DNA from: Sphingobacterium faecale
GTDB lineage: Bacteria; Bacteroidota; Bacteroidia; Sphingobacteriales; Sphingobacteriaceae
DNA: 64,000 bases
Reading direction: 5' to 3'
NCBI RefSeq assembly: GCF_016746095.1
Contig: NZ_JAERTY010000006.1
Location: 55,323-119,322, forward strand
Shown here: positions 51,974-60,042 of the stretch, one piece after another
Layout of the letters: each line of letters begins with the position of its first letter
How positions within the stretch are numbered: position 1 is the first letter of the stretch
Notes under the pieces: model-generated
Databases searched by the model: none
What the model saw: only the letters and a program-made list of their open reading frames with translations
Told to the model about the DNA's origin: nothing
Program-made: the position numbers and the translations under genes

Positions 51974-52843
51974 ATGGTACAAGGTGCGCTAAAAGAAGAT
52001 GCGCTATCAGGAAAGACTATTGTCGTGACTGGAGGGGGCACAGGTCTTGGCAAGGCGATGTCAGTTTATTTTTCTGAATTAGGAGCAAATTTGGTCATAG
52101 CCAGCCGTAAAATGGACGTGCTGGAAGAGACTGCAAGAGAAATTGAAAACAAGACTGGTAATGATGTTCTAGCGGTGGCTTGCGATATCCGCGACATTGT
52201 TTCTGTAGAAGAGTTGTTGGCTGCAAGTATTGCCAGATTTGGACGGGTTGACGTATTGGTGAATAATGCGGCAGGTAATTTCATCTCGCCTACTGAGCGT
52301 CTTTCTGCGAATGCTTTTTCTACCGTAATTGATATTGTGCTGAAAGGTACAGCTAATTGTACACTGACGTTTGGAAAGCACTGGATCGATAAAGGCGAGT
52401 CTGCAAGCGTTCTTAATATTGTGACGACTTATGCATTTACAGGTTCGGGGTATGTCGTGCCTTCCGCAGCAGCTAAAGGCGGTGTGTTGACGATGACTCG
52501 TTCTTTGGCAGCAGAGTGGGGAAAATATGGTATTCGTCATAATGCCATTGCTCCGGGGCCGTTTCCGACAAAAGGAGCTTGGGACAGACTATTACCGGGT
52601 GAGTTGACCGCTAAATTTGACTTTAAGAATAGAGTTCCATTAAAAAGAGTAGGAGATCATCAGGAATTGGCTAACTTGGCCGCATTTTTGGTGTCAGACT
52701 TTGCAGGTTACATAAATGGTGAAGTAGTGACGATAGATGGCGGTGAGTGGTTGCAGGGCGCAGGGCAGATGAACGGTATGGAGGCTGTGCCAGACGATAT
52801 GTGGGATATGATTGAAAGCACAATAAGAAAGAATAACAAGTAA
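51974..52843 (+). CDS. SDR-family 2,4-dienoyl-CoA reductase-like oxidoreductase
   Basis: The 289-residue Rossmann enzyme has the NAD(P) motif TGGGTGLGKAM, an Arg-Lys pair (ASRKMDVLEE) that suggests NADPH, and NNAAGNFISP. The usual SDR YxxxK is absent. Instead a tyrosine in VTTYAFTG stands 15 residues before the lysine of PSAAAKGG, the spacing described for the Tyr199/Lys214 pair of mammalian 2,4-dienoyl-CoA reductase. The C-terminus has GEVVTIDGGEWLQGAG. It would reduce 2,4-dienoyl-CoA in unsaturated fatty-acid breakdown, consistent with the enoyl-CoA hydratase gene 37 bases upstream. The next gene starts three bases after its stop. Confidence 0.88.
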   Translation: MVQGALKEDALSGKTIVVTGGGTGLGKAMSVYFSELGANLVIASRKMDVLEETAREIENKTGNDVLAVACDIRDIVSVEELLAASIARFGRVDVLVNNAAGNFISPTERLSANAFSTVIDIVLKGTANCTLTFGKHWIDKGESASVLNIVTTYAFTGSGYVVPSAAAKGGVLTMTRSLAAEWGKYGIRHNAIAPGPFPTKGAWDRLLPGELTAKFDFKNRVPLKRVGDHQELANLAAFLVSDFAGYINGEVVTIDGGEWLQGAGQMNGMEAVPDDMWDMIESTIRKNNK

Positions 52844-52846
52844 TTT

Positions 52847-53485
52847 ATGTATAAGTTTTTAACTTTTACGGTCCTATTGGCAGCTTTGTTCGTGTCTTGC
52901 GGACAAGGAAGTAAAAAGCAGGAAGAAGGAAAAAAAGATACTTTAGAAGTAGCTCCTCCAACAGGTATGGAAGAAAGTGCCTCGCTAAACGAGGTGATTA
53001 CCCGGTTTGTACGAGCTTATGCAAGTAAAGATGATGGTAAGATCAATAATCTTATTCATCCGGAATTAGGTCTCATTGTGATATATCGTCCGGGTGCTTC
53101 GGACACTTTTGTTCGTATCGATAGTATAAACTTTGCTAAGGCCATGCCAGAGTATTATCCGTACCCCAGCATACAAAACGACTATGTATTGGTATTTGAG
53201 AAGTTGCCAGAGTTTGATTGTGGAACCGAAAAATGGACTAAATTGGGCTTTTTCTGTGATACTACCTCTCATCCTAATCAGTTGTCAAATATAGCCGCTT
53301 TCGAAAAAGAATTTGACGAGTCGGTGTTTTCCGAAGCGCAGTTCGAGAATTTGGAGAAAAATGAAGCCCAAAGCTATAGGGTGATCGTGACGACGAAAGA
53401 TCCCTTGATTTTCCACGTGCAGAGATATAAAGGTGGTTGGTATGTAACAGTTTTGGACCGCGCATATGCGGGTTGTGATGCTTAA
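52847..53485 (+). CDS. Lipoprotein of unknown function
   Basis: The 212-residue lipoprotein has lipobox FVSC with Cys18, a lysine- and glutamate-rich spacer, and a mature domain beginning ASLNEVITRFVRAYASKDDGK. The end reads RYKGGWYVTVLDRAYAGCDA. The opening (a helix followed by xLIHPELGLIVIY) resembles an NTF2-like layout, but I do not assign a family. It starts three bases after the reductase gene and so shares its transcript. The biochemical link to fatty-acid or sugar-phosphate genes around it is unclear. Confidence 0.7.
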   Translation: MYKFLTFTVLLAALFVSCGQGSKKQEEGKKDTLEVAPPTGMEESASLNEVITRFVRAYASKDDGKINNLIHPELGLIVIYRPGASDTFVRIDSINFAKAMPEYYPYPSIQNDYVLVFEKLPEFDCGTEKWTKLGFFCDTTSHPNQLSNIAAFEKEFDESVFSEAQFENLEKNEAQSYRVIVTTKDPLIFHVQRYKGGWYVTVLDRAYAGCDA

Positions 53486-53521
53486 AAAAATAGGAAGTCA
53501 GAATTGGAAATAAGAGTTAAT

Positions 53522-55261
53522 ATGGGTCAAATAGACAAAGAAACACAGGACAGGATTGATAGTTGGACATCATCAGAGTATGATCAGGATACGGTGATAA
53601 AGGTGAAAAGATTGGTCGATAATAAGGAAGAAACGGAGCTGTTGGACTCTTTTTATAAGAATTTAGAGTTTGGAACTGGTGGGCTTCGTGGAATAATGGG
53701 CGTGGGGTCTAACCGGATTAATAAATATACGATAGGTAAGGCTACGCAGGGGCTTGCCAATTATCTCAAGAAGCAGTTTCCTGACCAGGTTGTAAAGGTA
53801 GCAGTGTCTTACGACAGCAGAAATAATTCGAAGGTGTTTGGGCAATTAGTGGCAGACGTTTTTTCTGCTAATGACATTCATGTTTTTTTATTTGATGAGC
53901 TTCGGCCTACTCCTATGTTGTCTTATGCGGTGCGATATTATGCTTGCCAGGGCGGCGTTATGTTGACGGCGTCTCATAATCCAAAGGAATACAATGGTTA
54001 TAAGGCCTATTGGAATGATGGAGGGCAGCTCGTAGCTCCACATGACAAGAATGTAATAGCGGAAGTCGATGCCATAGAGTCTGTCTCGGCGATCAAGTTT
54101 GATCGATGCAGTGAGAATATCACCATGGTGAGTTCTGATTTTGACGACTTATATATTGCGGCAAATAAGCGACTAAGTATACACCCAGAGGTTGTAAGCG
54201 CCAATAAGGAGTTAAAAATTGTTTATTCCCCTATTCATGGAACAGGATTGACGATAGTTCCCAAGATGTTAAATGCCTGGGGTTTTGACAATGTTTATGT
54301 AGTTGAAGAGCAAGCTAATCCTGATGGTAATTTCCCGACTGTCGTGTATCCTAATCCAGAAGAGGAGGAGGCCATGTCTATGGCAATGCGGAAAGGACAG
54401 GAGCTTGATGCTGATGTGGTCATGGCGACAGATCCAGACGCTGACCGGGTTGGGGTAGCTGTCAAAAATGGGAAAGGTCAGTTCCAATTGTTAAATGGAA
54501 ATCAGATTGGTAGCCTATTGGTTTACTATGTTTTGTCTTCTAAAAAAGACAAACTTGAGTTGAAAGAGAATGATTATAGTGTAAAAACCATCGTAACAAC
54601 CAATCTAATCCGTGCTATTAGTGAGAGTTTTGATGTAAAGTGTTACGAGACATTGACGGGCTTCAAGTTTATTGGTGAAGTGATGACTGAGCTTTTAGGG
54701 AAAGAAAACTACTTGGTCGGGGGCGAGGAAAGTTATGGGTTTTTGGTCGGAGATTTAGTTCGCGATAAGGATGCGGTCAACTCCTGTGCATTTATAGCAG
54801 AGATGACGGCCTATTTTAAAGGAAACGGAAAGACTTTGTTTGATGTACTGATCGATCTATACATACAATATGGTTTTTATCAGGAAAAACTTATTTCGTT
54901 GACAAAAAAAGGCAAGTCTGGAGCGGAGGAAATAAAACAAATGATGATCAATCTTCGGAAGGACGCTCCCAAGACACTGGGCGGGATACCAGTGAAAGAA
55001 ATCCGTGATTATGAAAAACAGGAGGCATATGACTTGTTAACAGGAAGTAAGTGTGGTATTGACCTTCCTAAATCAGACGTGCTTCAGTTTATAACGGTTG
55101 AAGGGGATGTTATCTCTGCAAGACCATCGGGTACAGAGCCTAAGATCAAGTTTTATTGCTCTGTCAAAGAGACCTTGTTGGAGCCTTCTTCTTTTACGCA
55201 TGTATCCGAATCGTTGGAAAAAAAGGTGCAGCGCATAATGGCAGATATAGTAAAAGACTAG
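53522..55261 (+). CDS. Phosphohexose mutase (phosphoglucomutase/phosphomannomutase)
   Basis: I start at ATG 53522; a TTG 18 bases upstream also opens the frame. The 579-residue alpha-D-phosphohexomutase has all four signatures: the active-serine loop TASHNPKEYNGYKAYW, the metal loop TDPDADRVG, the sugar-binding GGEESYGFL, and the phosphate-binding RPSGTEPKIKFY. At this length it belongs to the long phosphoglucomutase group (PgcA-like). It interconverts hexose 1- and 6-phosphates for glycogen and cell-surface sugar precursors. The NUDIX gene follows four bases later. Confidence 0.95.
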   Translation: MGQIDKETQDRIDSWTSSEYDQDTVIKVKRLVDNKEETELLDSFYKNLEFGTGGLRGIMGVGSNRINKYTIGKATQGLANYLKKQFPDQVVKVAVSYDSRNNSKVFGQLVADVFSANDIHVFLFDELRPTPMLSYAVRYYACQGGVMLTASHNPKEYNGYKAYWNDGGQLVAPHDKNVIAEVDAIESVSAIKFDRCSENITMVSSDFDDLYIAANKRLSIHPEVVSANKELKIVYSPIHGTGLTIVPKMLNAWGFDNVYVVEEQANPDGNFPTVVYPNPEEEEAMSMAMRKGQELDADVVMATDPDADRVGVAVKNGKGQFQLLNGNQIGSLLVYYVLSSKKDKLELKENDYSVKTIVTTNLIRAISESFDVKCYETLTGFKFIGEVMTELLGKENYLVGGEESYGFLVGDLVRDKDAVNSCAFIAEMTAYFKGNGKTLFDVLIDLYIQYGFYQEKLISLTKKGKSGAEEIKQMMINLRKDAPKTLGGIPVKEIRDYEKQEAYDLLTGSKCGIDLPKSDVLQFITVEGDVISARPSGTEPKIKFYCSVKETLLEPSSFTHVSESLEKKVQRIMADIVKD

Positions 55262-55265
55262 TGTG

Positions 55266-55808
55266 ATGAATAAATGGAAGTTGCTTGATTCTAGCTATAT
55301 TATCCAAAGGCCTTGGGCTACATTGAGGGTGGATAAACTAGAGATGCCAAATGGAAATATTAAGGACGAATATTATGTGCTTGAGTATCCAACGTGGGTC
55401 AATATGATAGGCGTTACAGAGGAAGGAAACATCTTATTTGTACGGCAATATAGACGTGGGGCCGATGCGATCATGGTGGAATTGCCTGCGGGTGTTGTGG
55501 AAGATGGAGAGAGTCCTCAGGATGCCGCCATAAGAGAGATGCTTGAGGAAACGGGCTACGCATTTGAGACAGTAGAATATCTATGTGAGCTGTATGCCAA
55601 TCCTGCTACAAGTGGCAACATAACCTATAGTTATCTGTTAAGAGGCGGAAAAAAGGTGCAGGAGCAGAATCTGGACGATTCTGAAGATATCGAGGTGGTG
55701 GTAATGTCCTTAGAGGAGGCTAAAAGCTTTCTGTTCGAAAATAGAATTGGACAAGCGTTACATAGTGCGGCTTTGTTCTACGCTTTGAAAAAGTTGGAGC
55801 TGGCCTAG
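55266..55808 (+). CDS. NUDIX hydrolase, ADP-ribose pyrophosphatase-like
   Basis: The start is ATG 55266, three bases after a GTG in the same frame. The 180-residue protein has a complete Nudix box, reading GVVEDGESPQDAAIREM then LEETGY (G-x5-E-x7-R-E-x2-E-E-x-G). A beta strand NILFVRQYRRGADAIMVELP precedes it, as in ADP-ribose and nucleoside diphosphate sugar pyrophosphatases. The arrangement with an upstream phosphohexose mutase suggests a sugar-nucleotide substrate. It is the last gene of this unit. Confidence 0.92.
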   Translation: MNKWKLLDSSYIIQRPWATLRVDKLEMPNGNIKDEYYVLEYPTWVNMIGVTEEGNILFVRQYRRGADAIMVELPAGVVEDGESPQDAAIREMLEETGYAFETVEYLCELYANPATSGNITYSYLLRGGKKVQEQNLDDSEDIEVVVMSLEEAKSFLFENRIGQALHSAALFYALKKLELA

Positions 55809-55892
55809 TCGAGGTGCGATCGTCGGTTGGCGAGATTGCGCCCTTTCCTACGGGACGCTGAAGTGTTTGCCAAATAATTTGCGGTATTTTCG

Positions 55893-55900
55893 TAGCTTTG
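55893..55900 (+). promoter_or_regulatory. -7 promoter element immediately before the 55905 gene
   Basis: TAGCTTTG matches TAnnTTTG perfectly and ends four bases before the ATG. A TTTG at 55866-55869 is a -33 candidate at 23 bases distance. In Bacteroidota transcription starts about 4-8 bases after this box, which places it at or next to the start codon. Confidence 0.65.
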
Positions 55901-55904
55901 CAAA

Positions 55905-57218
55905 ATGGCAAGAGAGATATTCGAAACAAAGCGAAAGGCATTAAAGATTAACCTAGATGCGGCGATCTATGGTACATTTGCAGAGATTGGAGCGGGACAA
56001 GAAGTGGCCCGCAATTTTTTTGAAGCAGGAGCTGCATCGGGTACGATTGCAAAAACAATGTCAGCTTATGATATGGCCTTTAGTGATGCGATATATGGGG
56101 TGGAGGATTCGGGCAGGTATGTGAGTCGCGAACGCTTGACCAAAATGTTATCGCATGAATTTAGCTTGTTAACAGAACGGTTGCATACGGAGAAGTATGA
56201 AAACAAACGTTTTTTTGCTTTTGCAGATACAGTGACAACGTTAAATTTCACAAAGACTAATGATCCACACGGTTGGTTAGGGATTCGGTTTCAAAATGAA
56301 ATAGATGGCCCCACAAATGATATTATTATCCATGTCCGTTTGTTGGATAGTGATAATCGCTTGCAATCTAAGGTGCTGGGGATATTGGGTGTTAACCTCG
56401 TCTTTGCCGCCTATTATTATGCACAGGATCCTCAGGTTATGATTGAGTCTCTAGTAGATAATCTTTCCATAGGCTCTGTGGAAATTGACTTGGTGAAGGT
56501 GAGTGGGCCTGTGTTTGAAAATGCAAATGAGCGTCTTCTGAATCTGTATCTTATAGCGAAAGGTTTCGCTAATGCTGCTATATTTAGACCTGATGGCAGA
56601 GCAGCGCAGATTAAAGATTTTTTGTATAAGAAAGATATTATTGTCTTGCGGACAAAGTATAAACAAAAGTCTTTGCCAAACTTTGACTTGTTTAATCTTG
56701 CCGTAGAGCAGTTTAGGAAAAATACGGGAGCAGATCCTGAAAATACAGTCGTACTGATTGAAGTATTAATGGGTAATGTATTAGATGAGGATCTGGATCT
56801 GACAGGTGAAGATTTACAGTATTTTGCACAACGTGCTGAAGAGCTCTGTTCCACAGGAAACAACATCATGGTCTCTAATTTTAGGCGAAATAACCACTTG
56901 GCAGAGTTTGTCAAGACTTTTAAACCTAGAAATGTGGGGATAGCGACAAACGTTTATAACTTACGCAATATCTTTAACTCAGATAATTATAATAAGGAAA
57001 ACTATACCAACGAATTGTTATCTTATATATCAGGTATGTTTAGTAAAAATGTGAAACTGTATGCGTATCCTTATCTCAATAAAAAGGAGAATAAGATTGT
57101 AACGACTAAAAATCTAAAGGTATCGGATGAAGCTAAACCCTTGTATGATTTTTTGATTCAGAACCATTATATTATAGATATTGAAAATTACGACGAGAAA
57201 TACGTTAAAACGGTATAG
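55905..57218 (+). CDS. Conserved cytosolic protein of unknown function
   Basis: The 437-residue protein has no signal peptide or membrane helix. It begins REIFETKRKALKINLDAAIY then GTFAEIGAGQEVARNFFEAG and ASGTIAKTMSAYDMAFSDAI, then MLSHEFSLLTERL. I remember this N-terminal block as conserved across Bacteroidota, but I cannot name a function. I do not see the nucleotide-binding or catalytic motifs of any common enzyme family. The C-terminal half (VVLIEVLMGNVLDEDL, VKLYAYPYLNKKENKIVTTK) is also smooth protein text. The -7 promoter box ends four bases before the ATG, so its message may have no leader. It is followed by bshC after 126 bases. Confidence 0.8.
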   Translation: MAREIFETKRKALKINLDAAIYGTFAEIGAGQEVARNFFEAGAASGTIAKTMSAYDMAFSDAIYGVEDSGRYVSRERLTKMLSHEFSLLTERLHTEKYENKRFFAFADTVTTLNFTKTNDPHGWLGIRFQNEIDGPTNDIIIHVRLLDSDNRLQSKVLGILGVNLVFAAYYYAQDPQVMIESLVDNLSIGSVEIDLVKVSGPVFENANERLLNLYLIAKGFANAAIFRPDGRAAQIKDFLYKKDIIVLRTKYKQKSLPNFDLFNLAVEQFRKNTGADPENTVVLIEVLMGNVLDEDLDLTGEDLQYFAQRAEELCSTGNNIMVSNFRRNNHLAEFVKTFKPRNVGIATNVYNLRNIFNSDNYNKENYTNELLSYISGMFSKNVKLYAYPYLNKKENKIVTTKNLKVSDEAKPLYDFLIQNHYIIDIENYDEKYVKTV

Positions 57219-57344
57219 AAGACTTCTTTGTCCCCGAACAAGGTTAAACGTTATTGTCAAATGTTCGCTATAATTTGTATTTAGCACTACGCTTTTTTCA
57301 AAAAGATGTAACTTGTATTTTCGACAGATAATATTTTCTAGTAC

Positions 57345-58934
57345 ATGAAAGCAACCTATATCGATTACAAAGACACAAATAGTTTTTCTAAAACACTTCT
57401 AGGATATTTGGCTGGAAACGAAGATCTCCGTTCTTTCTACGGGAATGAGCCAGATATGGAGGGCTTTGAAGCTCAAATGGAATTGAAGTCTTCCTTTGCG
57501 CATAGAAAGATATTGGTTGAGACTCTTCAGAAGCAATATACAGGATTACTTGAAGAAGCTGTTGAGGTCGAGAAAAATATCAATCTGCTAAAGGAGGATA
57601 GTACATTTACTGTTACTACTGGGCATCAGCTCAATATTTTTACTGGGCCACTGTACTTTATTTTTAAAATAGCGTGTGCAATCCGGTTGGCTAAAGATCT
57701 GAAAGAACGCTTTCCGGACAAGGACTTTGTTCCTGTGTATTGGATGGCTACTGAAGACCATGATTTTGAAGAAATAAACAATACGCGTGTATACGGCAAG
57801 AAAATAGTTTGGGACGTGCCTCGGGAATCTGGGACGGGACGTATGGACACGAGGTCGATGGCAGATGTTGTAAAACAGTACTGTAGTATGTTGGGACTAT
57901 CCGAAAATTCGGCTCGACTGACACATATTGTTGAAGGGGCTTATTTGGAGGGGCGGAATCTCGCTGATGCAACGCGTTTTTTGGTACATCAGCTTTTTAA
58001 AACATATGGACTGGTTATTATAGATGCGGACAGTACTGCGCTGAAACAGTTGTATGTGCCGATCATCAAAGAGGATATTTTGTATGAAAAAAGTTTTCAG
58101 GCTATTTCAAATACATCTTCATTACTAGAATCAAGTGGATATACAGCTCAGGTATATGCACGTCCCTGTAATTTTTTCTATCTCACAGATGAGTTTAGGG
58201 AACGTATAGAGAAAACTGCGAATGGCGATTTTGAAGTTTTGCACCGAGGAATTTATTTTACTCCCCAACAGTTGGAGGGGGAAATCGAAAGTCATCCTGA
58301 AAGATTCAGTCCCAATGTGGTGATGCGGCCTTTGTACCAAGAGGTCGTTCTACCTAATCTAGCCTATATAGGGGGCGGGGCTGAAATTGTATATTGGTTG
58401 CAGTTAAAGGCTAATTTTGATCAATATGGAGTTCCGTTTCCGATACTTGTGCCCCGCAACTCGGCTCTGATAACTGAAGATAATGTGGTGAGTAAGATAT
58501 ATAGATTGAATCTTACATTTAAAAGTGTTTTTAAATCTACTACAGCCTTGCAGAATGAATATGTAAGACGACATACTACCCATCGACTTCATCTCAAAGA
58601 TGAATGGATGGAGCTTAATGCCATTTTTGGAAAGATTAAACTGCGTGCCCATAAAATAGATCCGAGTCTAGGGCCTAGTACGGATGCCGTTAAGGCTCGA
58701 TTGAAAAAAGCGATAAATAATCTTGAAAAGAAGCTCTTAAAGGCAGACAAAAGAAACCATAAAGATGCGTTGCTGCAGATCGAAAGAGTGAAAGAAAAGT
58801 TATTTCCTAATGGGGGATTGCAAGAACGGACAGAGAATTTTGCTGTTTTATATGTCAAGTACGGGGAGGAGCTGATAGAGGAATTGATTAATCATTTTGA
58901 TCCCTTGGCATTCAAGTTTACGATTTTGTATTAA
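57345..58934 (+). CDS. bshC: Bacillithiol biosynthesis cysteine-adding enzyme
   Basis: This 529-residue protein has the BshC pattern: VTTGHQLNIFTGPLYFIFKI near residue 90 (the nucleotide-binding Rossmann part), FVPVYWMATEDHDFEEIN, then YGLVIIDADSTALK and a C-terminal coiled-coil helix pair (RLKKAINNLEKKLLKADKR). BshC adds cysteine to GlcN-malate, the last step of bacillithiol synthesis. Bacillithiol is known in Firmicutes and in some Bacteroidota, and the gene implies that it is the low-molecular-weight thiol here. bshA and bshB are not in the window. Confidence 0.93.
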   Translation: MKATYIDYKDTNSFSKTLLGYLAGNEDLRSFYGNEPDMEGFEAQMELKSSFAHRKILVETLQKQYTGLLEEAVEVEKNINLLKEDSTFTVTTGHQLNIFTGPLYFIFKIACAIRLAKDLKERFPDKDFVPVYWMATEDHDFEEINNTRVYGKKIVWDVPRESGTGRMDTRSMADVVKQYCSMLGLSENSARLTHIVEGAYLEGRNLADATRFLVHQLFKTYGLVIIDADSTALKQLYVPIIKEDILYEKSFQAISNTSSLLESSGYTAQVYARPCNFFYLTDEFRERIEKTANGDFEVLHRGIYFTPQQLEGEIESHPERFSPNVVMRPLYQEVVLPNLAYIGGGAEIVYWLQLKANFDQYGVPFPILVPRNSALITEDNVVSKIYRLNLTFKSVFKSTTALQNEYVRRHTTHRLHLKDEWMELNAIFGKIKLRAHKIDPSLGPSTDAVKARLKKAINNLEKKLLKADKRNHKDALLQIERVKEKLFPNGGLQERTENFAVLYVKYGEELIEELINHFDPLAFKFTILY

Positions 58935-59042
58935 CGTATTTTCCAATGCTGGGCGGGCTGTAGGTATTTTGCTTTTTTTTTGTTTAATTCTAGTGCTTGG
59001 AAGATTTTTTTTACAGCAAAATTCTTGGTCGGACTACTTAGT

Positions 59043-59073
59043 TTTGTACGCAGAGATAAAAGATTTATATTTG
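59043..59073 (+). promoter_or_regulatory. Promoter of the 59108 lipoprotein gene
   Basis: TTTG at 59043-59046, a 19-base spacer and the perfect -7 element TATATTTG at 59066-59073 together form the best-spaced Bacteroidota promoter in the window. The ATG lies 34 bases after it. Confidence 0.75.
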
Positions 59074-59107
59074 CCGTTTAACCAAGGCTTTGAGTCGCTC
59101 TAATACA

Positions 59108-59800
59108 ATGAAATGTATGAAATTTCAATCAATCTTCTTAATCTGTGTGGCATCCGGTTTGGCTTTAATTTCTTTGTCTTGCTCCTCTGATCCAGATGGT
59201 AATGAACCATTGATCCTTCCAGGTGATATAAAATCTTCGTCTATAGCTGTTGTTGATGTCTCAGGAGAAAAAAATATCGCAGGGTACTATCAGATAGATG
59301 GCTTATTGTCCAGCAACGTAAGGCAGACAGTTGGGTCGAGTAAAGTGGCGGCGACTTATGTCCCTATAGAAGCTGGTCTTCGTAAACTCTCAATAGGTGG
59401 ATTTAAGGATACAATCCGGATCAAAGAGGCAAATTATTATACTGTTATGGTTTATAATAAAGATAGTATTGGTCTTTCTCTAGATGCCTCCTATCATAAT
59501 AATCTATTTAATGCGGGGCCGCAGATACGTTGGAATATTGCGGACGAAACCCCTAGCGATTATCGTGTCGATATTAAATCGGATACCGTGTTGATTTCAG
59601 ATGTGAAACCCAATATATTCACTTCAACATTGATTGCGGACAAAGCATTTTTATACCTGTACCGAAGAGGGGTGAATAAAGAACTGGCCCGGGCAGAAGT
59701 GCCTACGGCTCTGAATAGTAAAGAGACTGTTAAATTTACTAAAGGCTCTTCAGCCCAAGAGTACTTAGTAGAAGTATTTTCGCAGCGCGTGAAATTGTAA
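59108..59800 (+). CDS. Lipoprotein with DUF4397-like repeat
   Basis: I start at ATG 59108 rather than the TTG at 59090; ATG 59117 is possible too. The 230-residue lipoprotein has lipobox SLSC with Cys25. A beta domain begins SSIAVVDVSGEKNIAGYYQI and has YVPIEAGLRKLSIGGF and YYTVMVYNKDSIGL. This is the layout of DUF4397 proteins, which are often surface or periplasmic beta proteins. The second half repeats the pattern weakly (DTVLISDVKPNIFTSTLIAD). The function is unknown. It has its own promoter. Confidence 0.7.
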   Translation: MKCMKFQSIFLICVASGLALISLSCSSDPDGNEPLILPGDIKSSSIAVVDVSGEKNIAGYYQIDGLLSSNVRQTVGSSKVAATYVPIEAGLRKLSIGGFKDTIRIKEANYYTVMVYNKDSIGLSLDASYHNNLFNAGPQIRWNIADETPSDYRVDIKSDTVLISDVKPNIFTSTLIADKAFLYLYRRGVNKELARAEVPTALNSKETVKFTKGSSAQEYLVEVFSQRVKL

Positions 59801-59948
59801 GGATAATGTACAATGATTGCTGTGGGTAATTAAATGTTACTATAACGGTAAGTTGTTTGTTTTTTACGCAATAATTTGTTGGATTGTTTGATGTATTTGT
59901 AAAAGTATAGGCTTGTTTGTCTCCCCTTAAAAAGTCTTATAAAAAGCG

Positions 59949-59956
59949 TATCTTTG
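59949..59956 (+). promoter_or_regulatory. -7 promoter element of gcvP
   Basis: TATCTTTG is a perfect TAnnTTTG box 86 bases before the gcvP ATG. The leader of about 80 bases contains a 13-base palindrome (ACAAAC, C, GTTTGT at 59968-59980) near the predicted start, which could be an operator. I see no aptamer-like fold resembling a glycine riboswitch. Confidence 0.55.
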
Positions 59957-60042
59957 CACATCGAAAAACAAACCGTTTGTGTGAATAAATAATTTGTTTG
60001 TCAAAGAGTTAATTACATATAGTCCTTGCAATTATCAAGCAA

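Noticed and set aside
59957..60042. Glycine riboswitch before gcvP
   Set aside because: The leader of about 80 bases is A+T-rich and shows none of the conserved aptamer helices; only a 13-base palindrome is seen.
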